The notes: generated by a model from the sequence alone, not told the origin. 64,000 nt of DNA from Alkalicoccus luteus (GCF_012034335.1 NZ_JAATHJ010000002.1:62001-126000); one strand, 5' to 3'; positions 8,597 through 18,939 are shown, numbered from the stretch's first letter. Translations and numbers: made by a program.

Positions 8597-9068
8597 GGTG
8601 TTCCTCCAGGTTTTCGACGGCAATTAGTTCATCAGCATCAAGCACCTTCTCGAGATGAAGCAGAATCAGAAGCCGGTTCTCAAGCTTTACTACTCCGCGT
8701 ATACACGAGTCATCCGCCTCCGCTGCGGAGTCAGGAGCTGCTTCTATATTGCTCTGCTGAATATCGATGACATCGTTGGCTGAATCAACAATGAGACCTA
8801 CTTCCATCTCGCCAACCTGAACAATAATAATACGTGTCGTATCAGTTGTTTCTCTCTTGTTCATACGGAATCGTCTTCTTAGATCAATAATCGGAGTGAC
8901 GACACCGCGCAGATTCATCACACCTTCAACGAAATCAGGAGTACCGGGTACCCGGGTAATATGCTGCATTCGTTCTATAGATCTTACTTTGTCTACTTCA
9001 GCTCCGTACTCTTCATCCTGCAGCTGAAATACTATTAATTTCACATCTCCAACGGCTGTCGTTTCCAT
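8586..9068 (-). CDS. cheW: Chemotaxis adaptor CheW
   Basis: Links receptors to CheA in the signalling array. 160 residues with the CheW SH3-like fold: LIVFQLQDEEYGAEVDKVRSI at the N-terminus, VEGVMNLRGVVTPIIDLR in the middle and the VGLIVDSANDVIDI strand. The start is ATG at 9068 preceded by AAGGAGG. It lies between cheA and cheC in operon order. Confidence 0.96.
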   Translation of the reverse strand: METTAVGDVKLIVFQLQDEEYGAEVDKVRSIERMQHITRVPGTPDFVEGVMNLRGVVTPIIDLRRRFRMNKRETTDTTRIIIVQVGEMEVGLIVDSANDVIDIQQSNIEAAPDSAAEADDSCIRGVVKLENRLLILLHLEKVLDADELIAVENLEEHREL

Positions 9069-9094
9069 AATGATTCCTCCTTATAAGCTTTCAT

Positions 9095-11071
9095 TCATTG
9101 AATCAGGGCATTGCAGTCGATAATGAGCGCTACCTGGCCATCGCCCAATATCGTGGCACCGGAAACAGCTTTCGTATTTTTTAAATAATCACCGAGTGAT
9201 TTCAATACAATTTCCTGCTGACCGATGAAACGGTGTACAACAAGAGCAGCCATCTTCTCACCTTTACGAACAATTACTACAGATAATTCATCCGTTTCTT
9301 CTTCTGCGACCGGCACCTGAAAGAACTCTGTCAGATCAAGCAACGGAACTACATGACCACGGAAATCGATCACTTTCTGCTGTTGAACGCTCCAGATATC
9401 ACTTCTCTTAATAATCGCAGTCTCAATGATAGAAGATAGTGGCACAGCGTACTTCTCCTGCTGCACTTCTACAAGCATCACAGAAATGATCGATAAGGTT
9501 AGCGGCAGCTGTACGGAAAATACAGTTCCTTCCCCAGGGGAAGAATCTATTGTGACCGTGCCGCCGAGCGTTTCGATTTTATTCTTTACAACGTCAAGTC
9601 CAACCCCGCGCCCGGAAATATCCGACAGCTGCTCCGCCGTGCTCAGACCGCTGGAAAACAAGAGCTCATAAATCTGCCTGTCGGTGAGCTGACTTGCTGC
9701 TTCTTCTGAAACTACACCGCCTGAAATTGCTTTTTGCAGTACTTTCTCTTTGTTTATACCTGCTCCGTCATCCGACACCTCGATAAATACGTGGTTGCCG
9801 CTGTGATAGGCATGAAGCCGAACAGTTCCTGCTGCAGGCTTTCCGGAAGATTCACGGTCAGCCGGACTTTCGATACCGTGATCAATCGAATTTCGCAGCA
9901 AATGAACAAGCGGATCCCCGATTTCATCAATAACTGTGCGGTCAAGCTCCGTTTCTGCACCTGATATGACAAGTTCCACTTGTTTACCTAACTCCTTCGA
10001 CAAGCCGCGAATCATTCGCGGGAAGCGGTTGAAAACTTGATCCACCGGAACCATTCGCATGTTTAAAATGATGCTTTGAAGATCTCCGGATATCCTTGTC
10101 ATATGCTCTACCGTTTCTGTCAGATCACTACTTCCAAGTTCTTTGGAAATCTGTTCCAGCCGGCCGCGGTCGATAACAAGTTCCTCGAATAAGTTCATTA
10201 GACTGTCCAACCGGTCAATATTTACGCGAATCGTTTTTCCGGCAGGCGCATGTTTTGCCGGTTCAGCTGCTCGTTCTGCAATTGCTGAATCTGTAGAAGA
10301 TGACTCTTTTTCCGTGATGTTTCTTTCCTGACTGACCGGCTTATGCATATCAGCTTCAGCACAGATGACAGAAGCTACTTCTGATACTTTGAGAACAGCT
10401 GCCTGTATCTCTTCAGCGGCATGGGATGAGAGCACTATTGCCTGAAAATCAAAGTCAAATGCTTCTTCTTCGAGCTGTTCAGCAGACGGAACAGATTTGA
10501 TCACTTCACCATACTTCTCTAACGCCTCAAAAACCATGAAGACTCTTGCGGCTTTCAACACGACGTTTTCAGACAGGCTTACAAATACCTGGTATGGAAT
10601 ATATCCCTGCTCCCTGCCCTGCTCGACGACAGCGGTTTCATATTCATCAAAGGTCAGCGTTTCATATTCCGACTGTGCCGCGGCGGCGGGCTGGTCCTGC
10701 TCCAGTCTGCCTAAACGGTCTACGATCACGCTTACGTCTCTGCGACCTTCCCCGCCTGAAGCAACATCGGTGACCATTTGTTCAAGGTCATCAACTGAAT
10801 CAAATACAATATCAAGGACTTCGGACCCGGCGTCAATCCTTTCATTTCGAATGCCATCTAGTACGTTTTCCATATGGTGTGTTAAGTTAGTAAGATCTTC
10901 GAAGCCCATCGTTGCCGCCATTCCTTTTAACGTATGAGCAGAACGAAAGACCTCGTCGATGATCGTTAAATCTTGAGGCGTTTTTTCAAGTCTCAGCAGG
11001 TTGTCGTTTATGGCCTGCAAGTGTTCTGTGCTTTCATCAATGAACATATCCAAATATTGATTTTTATCCAT
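9095..11071 (-). CDS. cheA: Chemotaxis histidine kinase CheA
   Basis: Receptor-controlled kinase that phosphorylates CheY and CheB. 658 residues. The P1 phosphotransfer domain has His46 in SAHTLKGMAA. The CheY-binding P2 domain spans about 155-245, and the P3 dimerisation helices about 280-340. The P4 ATPase shows HLLRNSIDHGIE, DDGAGIN and GRGVGLDVV. The CheW-like P5 domain is at about 515-655. Start ATG at 11071, 20 bases after cheB. All catalytic boxes are intact. Confidence 0.97.
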   Translation of the reverse strand: MDKNQYLDMFIDESTEHLQAINDNLLRLEKTPQDLTIIDEVFRSAHTLKGMAATMGFEDLTNLTHHMENVLDGIRNERIDAGSEVLDIVFDSVDDLEQMVTDVASGGEGRRDVSVIVDRLGRLEQDQPAAAAQSEYETLTFDEYETAVVEQGREQGYIPYQVFVSLSENVVLKAARVFMVFEALEKYGEVIKSVPSAEQLEEEAFDFDFQAIVLSSHAAEEIQAAVLKVSEVASVICAEADMHKPVSQERNITEKESSSTDSAIAERAAEPAKHAPAGKTIRVNIDRLDSLMNLFEELVIDRGRLEQISKELGSSDLTETVEHMTRISGDLQSIILNMRMVPVDQVFNRFPRMIRGLSKELGKQVELVISGAETELDRTVIDEIGDPLVHLLRNSIDHGIESPADRESSGKPAAGTVRLHAYHSGNHVFIEVSDDGAGINKEKVLQKAISGGVVSEEAASQLTDRQIYELLFSSGLSTAEQLSDISGRGVGLDVVKNKIETLGGTVTIDSSPGEGTVFSVQLPLTLSIISVMLVEVQQEKYAVPLSSIIETAIIKRSDIWSVQQQKVIDFRGHVVPLLDLTEFFQVPVAEEETDELSVVIVRKGEKMAALVVHRFIGQQEIVLKSLGDYLKNTKAVSGATILGDGQVALIIDCNALIQ

Positions 11072-11091
11072 CTTTCAGCCCTCCTTATGAT

Positions 11092-12120
11092 TCAGCATCG
11101 TCTGACGATCTCAGCAGCCATTTCATTTATATGATGAACGGCTGTCACTAATCCTGTAGACTCAGCTGCGCGCGGCATACCGTATACAACGCATGATGCT
11201 TCCGATTCAGAAAGACATGTAAATGCACAGTTTGCAGCAATCTGCCGCAGTCCCTCAGCCCCGTCTTTCCCCATCCCTGTCAACACAACAGCTGTCAGAT
11301 GAACAAATTGTGCTTTAGCTGCTGAAGCGAACAGCACATCCACCGCGGGACGGTGCCCGTGAACTGGTGATTCCTGATCTAATTGTAATGATACATTAGT
11401 CCCTTTTCTGATCATAGTTAAATGGTATCCTCCCGGAGCAATATACGCAACACCATTTTTAACAATTTCACCAGATTCTGCTTCTTTTACTGTTATAGCT
11501 GAAAGCTCATTTAATCTTCTGCTTAGAGAGGCGGTAAAACCAGGCGGCATATGCTGAACAATGAAAACTGGACAGGGGAGATCTTCCGGCAGCAGCGGGA
11601 GAAGCTGCTGCAATGCTTTTGGACCACCTGTAGACGTGCCAATGACAATCGCTCTTCCAGTCGCTCCTCCTCTGTTAAGAGCCGGAACCCTTTTTACTGG
11701 CAGAACAGGCTGCAGCTGCACTGTAGCTTCTGCTGCAGCCCTGAGTTTTCCGGATAGTTCATTTGACAGTTGGTTAAGAGAGGAAATTACCCCCGCAGGT
11801 TTCGCAACGAAATCAATTGCTCCTTCTGCTAAAGCTTTTATCGTTTCTTCGGTTCCGTCACTCGTAAGGCTTGATACCATAATTACTTTAAAAGGAGCAA
11901 TCTTTAGAAGTTCAGGAAGGGCTTCAAGTCCGGTCATAACAGGCATTTCGATGTCCAGTGTTATAATATCCGGCTTTAAAAAGCGCGCTTGTTTAAGAGC
12001 ATCCTGTCCATGACGCGCCCGGCCGGAGACAGTAAAATCAGGCAGCAGATCAACAGCATCCGAAATTACTTTTCTCATAAAAGCCGAGTCATCTACTATA
12101 AGAATGCGGTGCTGCTTCAC
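11092..12120 (-). CDS. cheB: Chemotaxis methylesterase/deamidase CheB
   Basis: Removes methyl groups from receptor glutamates after phosphorylation by CheA. 342 residues. The receiver domain has acidic residues Asp10/Asp11, phospho-acceptor Asp56 (TLDIEMP) and Lys107. The esterase domain has a Ser163 (GTSTGGP), His190 (VQHMPPG), Asp286 (GMGKDGAEG) triad. The start overlaps the flhG stop by 4 bases (ATGA). Confidence 0.96.
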   Translation of the reverse strand: MKQHRILIVDDSAFMRKVISDAVDLLPDFTVSGRARHGQDALKQARFLKPDIITLDIEMPVMTGLEALPELLKIAPFKVIMVSSLTSDGTEETIKALAEGAIDFVAKPAGVISSLNQLSNELSGKLRAAAEATVQLQPVLPVKRVPALNRGGATGRAIVIGTSTGGPKALQQLLPLLPEDLPCPVFIVQHMPPGFTASLSRRLNELSAITVKEAESGEIVKNGVAYIAPGGYHLTMIRKGTNVSLQLDQESPVHGHRPAVDVLFASAAKAQFVHLTAVVLTGMGKDGAEGLRQIAANCAFTCLSESEASCVVYGMPRAAESTGLVTAVHHINEMAAEIVRRC

Positions 12121-12983
12121 GGGCTGTCTCCTTTAATAAACAATCGCTTTAATCGTTCCGTAAAAGAGGATTCTTGTTTCCGTCTGCCCCCGTCTAATAC
12201 GCCGGCAGCCTGCTTTACAGCTTTAGCGGCTTTCGAACCTGGAGCGTGCAGCAAAAACGGCTGCTGTGCTTTTACTGCTTTCGCAACCGCCGTATCATCC
12301 GGGATACTTCCTGTAAATGTCACAGAAAATGCTAAAAATTTATCAGCAGCCTGAATCAGACTTTCGGCAGTACGCCGGCCTTCTCTTTCGTGAGCGGCTC
12401 TGTTTACCAAAAGAGAGACAGGGCGGTTCTCTTTGAGCTGGCTGATATATTTAAGAACAGCATAGGCGTCTGTAACTGAAGTCGGTTCCGGAGTGGTGAC
12501 AAGCAGCACATCATCAGCTGCTTTTAAAAACTGAAGACTTTCCAGGGTCAGTCCTGCTCCGAGATCGAAAATAAACCGGTCATACATACCTTCCAGCTGT
12601 GAAAGCTGGCGGTGAAAATGGTTTTGCTTTTCAATATTCAGTGAAAACAATTGCTTAAGTGCACTGCCGCCTCCAATAAAATGAAGACCGGTATGATGTG
12701 TCGTAATGACGTCCTGAATTGGCAGTTCTTGATCCAGCATAGTGACAATACTGCCCTTAGCTTCTGCACCCAGCAGCAAATGCACATTTGCCATGCCGAT
12801 ATCCAGATCCATAATGAGAACCCGCTCGCCACGCTGCACATACTCCAGTCCCAGATTGACTGAAAGGTTGGATTTACCAACTCCGCCTTTCCCGCTGCAT
12901 ATAGCAGTTGTTTTTACACGTGACGCAGATAGCTGACGGTGGCGGCGCATTTTTTCTCTTAACATAAATGCCTGATCGTTCAC
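12117..12983 (-). CDS. flhG: MinD-like ATPase FlhG (YlxH)
   Basis: ParA/MinD ATPase that works with FlhF to set flagellar number and position. 288 residues. The N-terminal DQAFMLRE stretch matches the DQAxxLR motif through which FlhG stimulates the FlhF GTPase. The deviant Walker A CSGKGGVGKSN is at 29-39, followed by MDLDIGMANVHLLLG. The start overlaps flhF by 4 bases. Confidence 0.95.
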   Translation of the reverse strand: MNDQAFMLREKMRRHRQLSASRVKTTAICSGKGGVGKSNLSVNLGLEYVQRGERVLIMDLDIGMANVHLLLGAEAKGSIVTMLDQELPIQDVITTHHTGLHFIGGGSALKQLFSLNIEKQNHFHRQLSQLEGMYDRFIFDLGAGLTLESLQFLKAADDVLLVTTPEPTSVTDAYAVLKYISQLKENRPVSLLVNRAAHEREGRRTAESLIQAADKFLAFSVTFTGSIPDDTAVAKAVKAQQPFLLHAPGSKAAKAVKQAAGVLDGGRRKQESSFTERLKRLFIKGDSP

Positions 12984-14056
12984 GATTCGTTCCTCCAGTC
13001 CAGCAGTCGTTCAGTCAAAAGGCTGCGTTCAGCATTCTGCAGATCGTCCGGTACGTTTTGTCCTGTCGCCATCACACTTACGGGAATACCCGCTGAGCAT
13101 GCGATACTGATTGCTGCACCAGCCGATACTGTTTCATCCAGTTTTGTTAAAATGAGTGAATCCGGCAACGCATGAGAAAATTGGGATACGACAGCTTCCA
13201 TGTCCTCCAGTTTAGATGTGGCGGACAGCACGAGATGGCGTTCAGTATCAGAATCATCTCCAAGTATGTCCTGCAACTGGTTTACATAATGTTTATTACG
13301 GTAATTCCTGCCTGCCGTATCAATAAATACATGATCATAGTCACTAAACTGATCACGGAACTTCTGAATGTCTTCAGCTGAATAAGCTACTCCGACCGGA
13401 ATTTCTAAAAGCTCGGCATATGTTTTCAATTGTTCCACAGCTGCAATACGATACGTATCTGCAGTGATAAAAGCTGCAGACTTTTTATCTTGAAGCACGG
13501 TTTTTGCTGCAAGTTTGGCTAGCGTAGTCGTTTTTCCTACTCCTGTCGGGCCAAAAACTTGAATATAGCGAGCTTTTACGGCCTGCACAGGCGGAGGAAG
13601 CAGCTCCGAGACAGCTTCCTTCACAGCACGTTCAAGTGCATGCGCTTCAGGCTCCTCCTCAGATGAGTACCAGATTCGAAAAAGCTTTTCCTTTACTTTT
13701 TCCGTTTCTGTCTCTCCCAGCCCGGCCTTATAAAGACGCTTCAGCCAGAAACTGACTGGATCTGGTGATGAAATAGCCATGTTTGCTGAATCTTCCTGCC
13801 TGTCAGAAGACGTTGGAAGCTTCATTGCTGGATAATTCGACGAATGTATTGATTTAGCCGCTGTCTGGGGTTTCATCCCTGCAGGTTCCGGATCGTGAGC
13901 TGCTGTCACTTCAACGATTGTTTTAGAGAGGAAGCCGAAAATACCTCCAGTTTTTCGCTTTCTCGAATGAAGGATCACTGCATGAACGCCGAGATCCTGT
14001 TTAACACGGACCATTGCCTCGCTCATAGAAGGTGCCGTATATTTTTTTACTCTCAT
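12980..14056 (-). CDS. flhF: Signal-recognition-particle-type GTPase FlhF
   Basis: Third member of the SRP GTPase family beside Ffh and FtsY; it places new flagella. 358 residues. A variable basic N-terminal domain (1-150) is followed by the NG domain with P-loop [38 protein letters not shown] and LTKLDE. The start overlaps flhA by 4 bases. Ffh and FtsY are encoded separately in this window at 51.3-54.1 kb. Confidence 0.96.
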   Translation of the reverse strand: MRVKKYTAPSMSEAMVRVKQDLGVHAVILHSRKRKTGGIFGFLSKTIVEVTAAHDPEPAGMKPQTAAKSIHSSNYPAMKLPTSSDRQEDSANMAISSPDPVSFWLKRLYKAGLGETETEKVKEKLFRIWYSSEEEPEAHALERAVKEAVSELLPPPVQAVKARYIQVFGPTGVGKTTTLAKLAAKTVLQDKKSAAFITADTYRIAAVEQLKTYAELLEIPVGVAYSAEDIQKFRDQFSDYDHVFIDTAGRNYRNKHYVNQLQDILGDDSDTERHLVLSATSKLEDMEAVVSQFSHALPDSLILTKLDETVSAGAAISIACSAGIPVSVMATGQNVPDDLQNAERSLLTERLLDWRNES

Positions 14057-16098
14057 TTCACATTCACCACCCCGATGCTCTGGACTTCAATGTCAGGTTC
14101 AAGCTCATTGTAGGAAAGGACTGGCACTTGCGGCAGGTAACGCTCGATCAAATGCCTGATGTACATCCTCACTGCAGGAGAACAGAGAATAACAGGCGTG
14201 CGGCCCATCTCCTGCATTTTTTCTGTCTCCTGCATGACAGCTTCTACAAGTTTTTGCGCGTTTTCCGGATCAAGGTTTAAAAAGGCACCGTGTTCAGTCT
14301 GCTGCACTGCATCAGCAACCATTTTCTCAACAGATCCACTGACTGTCATGACGTAAAGCGGTTCACCTTCTGTTGAATACTGGGCCGACAGCTGCCGTGA
14401 CAATGCCTGCCTTACATACTCCGTCAACACGTCCGTATCTTTTGTCATTCTGCAGTAGTCTGCCAATGCTTCAAAAATTACCGGAAGATTTCGGATGGAT
14501 ACTTTTTCCTGAAGTAGTTTTTTCAGCACCTTCTGGACTTCTCCAGTTGAAAGCGGTGTCGGTGTGACATCTTCCACGAGCGTTGGATAGCTCTCATTCA
14601 TATGGTCTACTAGTTGTTTTGTCTCCTGGCGGCCGAGCAGCTCGTGAGCATGCTTACGAATCATTTCTGTCAGATGGGTCGATACGACGGAAGGCGGATC
14701 AACCACCGTGTAGCCGGATAGCTCAGCTGGTTCTTTCATATCTTCTGTAATCCAGAGAGCCGGAAGTCCGAAAGCCGGTTCAATCGTGTCTATGCCTGTG
14801 ATCTGATCATCATCAATTCCGGGACTCATTGCCATGTAATGATCGAGCAATAGTTCACCCCTGGAAATTTCACTGCCTTTTATTTTAATTACATATTCAT
14901 TCGGCTGAAGCTGAATGTTATCGCGGATGCGTATGACCGGAACGACCATCCCCATTTCAACAGCCAGCTGGCGGCGGATCATGACAACACGGTCGAGCAG
15001 ATCGCCGCCCTGATTTGTATCAGCGAGCGGAATCAGGCCATAGCCAAATTCAAACTCTACTGGATCTACCTGAAGCAGATTAACAACACTTTCCGGAGAG
15101 GTCAGATCCTCTTCTGTTTCAGAGGGCGGACTCTCTTCGGTCTCGTTCCAAATTTCTTCCGCCAGCTGCGACTTGACGAGCATATATCCGCCGACTCCGA
15201 GCACGGCTGCTATAGAAGAAGTGACCAGCAAGTCGATCGGTGTGAAAATACCGAGCGCTGCTATCGTCGCTCCTGCTACATAAAGCATTTTTGGATAAGC
15301 AAACAGCTGAGTCGTCACGTCATGACCAAGATTACCCTCTGAAGCTGCTCTTGTAACGACGATCCCGGTTGCAGTAGATATGAGCAGGGCTGGAATCTGG
15401 CTGACCAGTCCGTCTCCTACGGTTAAAAGCGTGTATTTATTGGCGGCTTCTGCAAGCGGCAGTCCTTCCTGAAGCATGCCGATCACTAAACCGAAAACGA
15501 TATTGATGATAACGATAACAATACCGGCAATTGCATCCCCTTTAACAAATTTGCTCGCGCCGTCCATCGAACCGTAGAAATCAGCTTCTCTTTCAATTTT
15601 TTGCCTTCGCTCTTTTGCTTCAATATCGGAAATCATGCCTGCATTCAAATCGGCATCGATACTCATCTGTTTACCAGGCATAGCATCCAGGGTAAATCTT
15701 GCCCCCACCTCGGATACGCGCTCTGCCCCTTTTGTAATAACGATGAATTGAATGACGACAAGGATAACGAATACAACAAAGCCGACTAAGGCGTTACCAC
15801 CGACTACAAACTGCCCGAACGTTTCAATGACATTCCCGGCATCACCTTGATTCCCGAGAATGGCGCGGGTTGTCGACACGTTCAAGCCAAGTCTGAACAA
15901 TGTGATTAACAGCAGCAGCGTTGGAAAAATAGAAAACTGCAGCGGCTCTCTTGTATTCATCGATACGAGAATAATCAGCAGAGCAAAGGTGATGTTTATA
16001 ATGATCAGAAAATCGATGATGACTGTTGGAAGCGGAATGATCAGCATGATCACGATTAGAATAACAGTCAACAAAATGCTTAAATCTTTTAATGGCAT
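14053..16098 (-). CDS. flhA: Flagellar export gate protein FlhA
   Basis: Nonameric ring of the flagellar type III export gate, using proton motive force. 681 residues. The N-terminal half has about eight membrane helices. The cytoplasmic FHIPEP loop is present in the form ARFTLDAMPGKQMSIDADLNAG. The C-terminal half (about 330-681) is the soluble chaperone- and substrate-docking domain. Start ATG at 16098, 24 bases after flhB. Confidence 0.97.
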   Translation of the reverse strand: MPLKDLSILLTVILIVIMLIIPLPTVIIDFLIIINITFALLIILVSMNTREPLQFSIFPTLLLLITLFRLGLNVSTTRAILGNQGDAGNVIETFGQFVVGGNALVGFVVFVILVVIQFIVITKGAERVSEVGARFTLDAMPGKQMSIDADLNAGMISDIEAKERRQKIEREADFYGSMDGASKFVKGDAIAGIVIVIINIVFGLVIGMLQEGLPLAEAANKYTLLTVGDGLVSQIPALLISTATGIVVTRAASEGNLGHDVTTQLFAYPKMLYVAGATIAALGIFTPIDLLVTSSIAAVLGVGGYMLVKSQLAEEIWNETEESPPSETEEDLTSPESVVNLLQVDPVEFEFGYGLIPLADTNQGGDLLDRVVMIRRQLAVEMGMVVPVIRIRDNIQLQPNEYVIKIKGSEISRGELLLDHYMAMSPGIDDDQITGIDTIEPAFGLPALWITEDMKEPAELSGYTVVDPPSVVSTHLTEMIRKHAHELLGRQETKQLVDHMNESYPTLVEDVTPTPLSTGEVQKVLKKLLQEKVSIRNLPVIFEALADYCRMTKDTDVLTEYVRQALSRQLSAQYSTEGEPLYVMTVSGSVEKMVADAVQQTEHGAFLNLDPENAQKLVEAVMQETEKMQEMGRTPVILCSPAVRMYIRHLIERYLPQVPVLSYNELEPDIEVQSIGVVNVK

Positions 16099-16122
16099 GA
16101 CACGTAATCTCCTTCACTCCGC

Positions 16123-17205
16123 TCAGATTTTCTGCTGAATACGATATACGTATGCTAATACTTCTGCTACAGCTTTGAATAAATCTTCAGGCACCTGATC
16201 GCCGATTTCTGCTTCTGCGTAAAGGGCTCTGGCAAGCGGTCTGTTCTCTACCATGACAACGTCGTGCTGCCTGGCTGTGTTCTTCATTTTCAGAGCGATG
16301 TAATCGACTCCTTTTGCCGTAATAACCGGCGCATCCATCGCGTTTTCATCATATTTAAGCGCAATTGCATAATGTGTCGGATTCGTAATAACAACATCTG
16401 CTTTAGGAACTTCCTGCATCATGCGGCTCATTGCCATTTGCCGCTGCTTTTCTTTGATTTTTGACTTAATGAGCGGATCGCCTTCTGTCTTTTTGTACTC
16501 ATCTTTTACATCCTGCTTTGACATTCGGATGTTTTTTTCAAAATCATATTTCTGATACATGTAGTCAAGAATAGCCAGAAAGATCAGCAGAAATGCGACG
16601 GCAAGGCCCATGATGACGATGAGTCTGCCGATTAAAATCATACCGTCCCGGATCGAATACAGTCCAAGCCTCAGCAAGTCATCAATAAAGAAAAACATGA
16701 CACCTCCTGTGACGATGCCAACGAGGAGTATTTTCATCATTGACTTTAAAAATTCCACAAGCGCCCGGATCGAAAAAATACGTTTAAAGCCTTTAATCGG
16801 ATCAATTTTTTCGAGCTTCATCTTGATTGCTTCCGGTGCAAACAAGACACCTACCTGCAGTAAATTCGCTGCAACGCCGGCAGCTCCGGCTGCGAGCATC
16901 ACGGGTGCCGTTATTAAAAATGCCTGAAATGAGAACTCGAGCATTAACGTGTGCAGGCTTTCTTCAGTCAGTTCCATCAGCATATAGTCTGTAAATGTGT
17001 AGCGCAGCATCGCAAGCAGCTCCTGGGTAATGTAGCTTCCTATCAGCCAGAAAAGCAAAAAGACGAGCATTAAAATAAATGCAGTATTCACATCGGTGCT
17101 TTTGGCAACCTGTCCTTTGTTGCGTGACTCAAGACGCTTTTTTGGAGTCGCCTTCTCTGTTTTTTCCTGTGCGAAATATTGAAGATTCAGCTTCAAGTAC
17201 ATCAT
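16123..17205 (-). CDS. flhB: Flagellar export switch protein FlhB
   Basis: Membrane protein of the export gate that switches specificity from rod/hook to filament substrates after self-cleavage. 360 residues. The N-terminal EKTEKATPKKR is followed by four membrane helices. The autocleavage motif NPTH is intact at residues 275-278. The start overlaps fliR by 4 bases; an isolated FlhB C-terminal-like protein is encoded elsewhere at 44132-44434. Confidence 0.97.
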   Translation of the reverse strand: MMYLKLNLQYFAQEKTEKATPKKRLESRNKGQVAKSTDVNTAFILMLVFLLFWLIGSYITQELLAMLRYTFTDYMLMELTEESLHTLMLEFSFQAFLITAPVMLAAGAAGVAANLLQVGVLFAPEAIKMKLEKIDPIKGFKRIFSIRALVEFLKSMMKILLVGIVTGGVMFFFIDDLLRLGLYSIRDGMILIGRLIVIMGLAVAFLLIFLAILDYMYQKYDFEKNIRMSKQDVKDEYKKTEGDPLIKSKIKEKQRQMAMSRMMQEVPKADVVITNPTHYAIALKYDENAMDAPVITAKGVDYIALKMKNTARQHDVVMVENRPLARALYAEAEIGDQVPEDLFKAVAEVLAYVYRIQQKI

Positions 17206-17975
17206 ACGCCTCCATAGATCTGCATAAGCGTTCGCATCGTCTCAATTGTCGTATCGACTAAATGCTGAACGAGCATCAGAAATGGAGCCATCGTTAGCAT
17301 AAGTACAATCAAGCCAAGAAATATTTTAAGCGGCAGTCCGACGACAAATACGTTCACTTGAGGAACCGTGCGAGCAATCATGCCGAGTGCCACATCTACT
17401 AAAAAGATCGAACCGACTACTGGCATCGACATTTGAAACGCAATGATAAACATTGTGCTGAATGTGACGATAATAAACTCAACGAGCCTTTCATCCCCGA
17501 ACGGTAAAAACGGCTGATCAAGCGGGATGTACTGGTAGCTGTAGTAAGCACCGTCTATCATCAGATGATGACCGTCCACCGCCAGAATAAACAACAGTGC
17601 GAACGTATAAAGATAGCTGCCGAGAAGCGGCGACTGGGTTCCCGTCTGCGGGTCCACGACATTCGCAATTAAAAAGCCCAGCTTTAAGTCGATTAATCCG
17701 CCGGCGATCTGCACAGCGTAGAGCAAAATGACTGCTACGAGTCCAATCGTCAGGCCAACGAGAGCTTCCTTTAGAATCAGCAGAAAATAGCTGTAGTCCA
17801 GCTCCAGGACCGGCCAGTCTTCAGTAAAAAAAATAATCCATGTCATACATAAGGCAACACCAATTTTCAGCTGACCCGGCACCGTCTGATAGGAGAAGAA
17901 AGGGAGCGTTATCATGAAGGCTGACATTCTGACTAGAATCAGCAGAAATGCCGGAAACCATTCCAACCATTCCAT
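17202..17975 (-). CDS. fliR: Flagellar export protein FliR
   Basis: Core channel subunit of the flagellar type III secretion gate (FliP5-FliQ4-FliR1). 257 residues, strongly hydrophobic with about six membrane helices and the conserved KLGFLIANVVDPQTG segment. Start ATG at 17975; it lies between fliQ (2 bases away) and flhB (4-base overlap). Confidence 0.95.
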   Translation of the reverse strand: MEWLEWFPAFLLILVRMSAFMITLPFFSYQTVPGQLKIGVALCMTWIIFFTEDWPVLELDYSYFLLILKEALVGLTIGLVAVILLYAVQIAGGLIDLKLGFLIANVVDPQTGTQSPLLGSYLYTFALLFILAVDGHHLMIDGAYYSYQYIPLDQPFLPFGDERLVEFIIVTFSTMFIIAFQMSMPVVGSIFLVDVALGMIARTVPQVNVFVVGLPLKIFLGLIVLMLTMAPFLMLVQHLVDTTIETMRTLMQIYGGV

Positions 17976-17977
17976 GG

Positions 17978-18247
17978 CTACCCGATAAACTGATGCAGAT
18001 TACTGAAAATGGATTCAGCAAACGTCAGCAGCTGAGTCAGCATCCAAGGTCCAAACACGATCAGTGCGATCATGACACCTGCAATTTTTGGAATGAACGC
18101 CAGTGTCTGTTCCTGTATTTGAGTGGTGGCCTGAAAAATACTGACCCCAAGTCCTATCGCAAGCGCCGTTAAAAGAAGCGGGGCTGCTATTAGCAGCGTG
18201 ACGAACACTCCTTGTTCCGCCCAGCCGAGCACCATTTCCTGGCTCAT
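17978..18247 (-). CDS. fliQ: Flagellar export protein FliQ
   Basis: Small export-gate subunit with two membrane helices. 89 residues, the standard length. Helices at about 14-38 and 52-78 are joined by a loop containing FQATTQIQEQTLAFIPK, the FliQ signature. Start ATG at 18247, eleven bases after fliP. Confidence 0.95.
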   Translation of the reverse strand: MSQEMVLGWAEQGVFVTLLIAAPLLLTALAIGLGVSIFQATTQIQEQTLAFIPKIAGVMIALIVFGPWMLTQLLTFAESIFSNLHQFIG

Positions 18248-18258
18248 GATTCATCCTC

Positions 18259-18939
18259 CTAAAAACTATATAATAACGACCTGACAATTAAATGCCATCC
18301 GTCCACCATAACGAACAAAAGCACTTTAAACGGCAGCGCAATCATAACCGGCGGCAGCATCATCATTCCCATTGACATCAGTACGCTTGCCACGACCATA
18401 TCAATAACGAGAAACGGAACAAAGATCATAAATCCAATTTGAAAAGCTGTTTTGAGTTCGCTGATTGCAAATGCCGGAACGAGCGCAGTCAGCGGGATAT
18501 CATCAAGTGTTTCCGGCCTCTCTTCTCCGGCGTAGCCCATAAACAGCGCCAGATCTTTTTCCCGAGTGTGTTCAGCCATGAACTGTTTCATCGGTGCAGC
18601 AGCCTCTTCGAATGCTTCCTCCTGCGTTAATTCTCCTTCAAACATCGGCTGAAGCGCATTATCATTTACCTCTGAAAACACCGGTGCCATTACGAAAAAA
18701 GTAAGAAAAAGAGCGAGCCCGACGATCACCTGGTTCGGCGGCATTTGCTGCGTTGCAAGTCCTGAACGGACAAAGGAAAGCACGATGATGATTCTCGTAA
18801 AGCTCGTCATCAGAATTAAGATCGCAGGTGCAATGGAAAGTACCGTGAGCAATAACAGCAGTTGAACAGTGGAAGTTAAATTCTCTCCGTCCTGGCTGAA
18901 AATATCCAAAGCTGGAATTTCAATAAATGCTGTCATCAT
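18259..18939 (-). CDS. fliP: Flagellar export protein FliP
   Basis: Pentameric channel subunit of the export gate. 226 residues. The first hydrophobic segment is followed by MTSFTRIIIVLSFVRSGLAT and the QMPPNQVIVGLALFLTFFVM block. The C-terminal half has the MGMMMLPPVMIALPFKVLLF signature. The first of two adjacent ATGs (18939) overlaps the fliO stop by 4 bases; either could be used. Confidence 0.96.
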   Translation of the reverse strand: MMTAFIEIPALDIFSQDGENLTSTVQLLLLLTVLSIAPAILILMTSFTRIIIVLSFVRSGLATQQMPPNQVIVGLALFLTFFVMAPVFSEVNDNALQPMFEGELTQEEAFEEAAAPMKQFMAEHTREKDLALFMGYAGEERPETLDDIPLTALVPAFAISELKTAFQIGFMIFVPFLVIDMVVASVLMSMGMMMLPPVMIALPFKVLLFVMVDGWHLIVRSLLYSF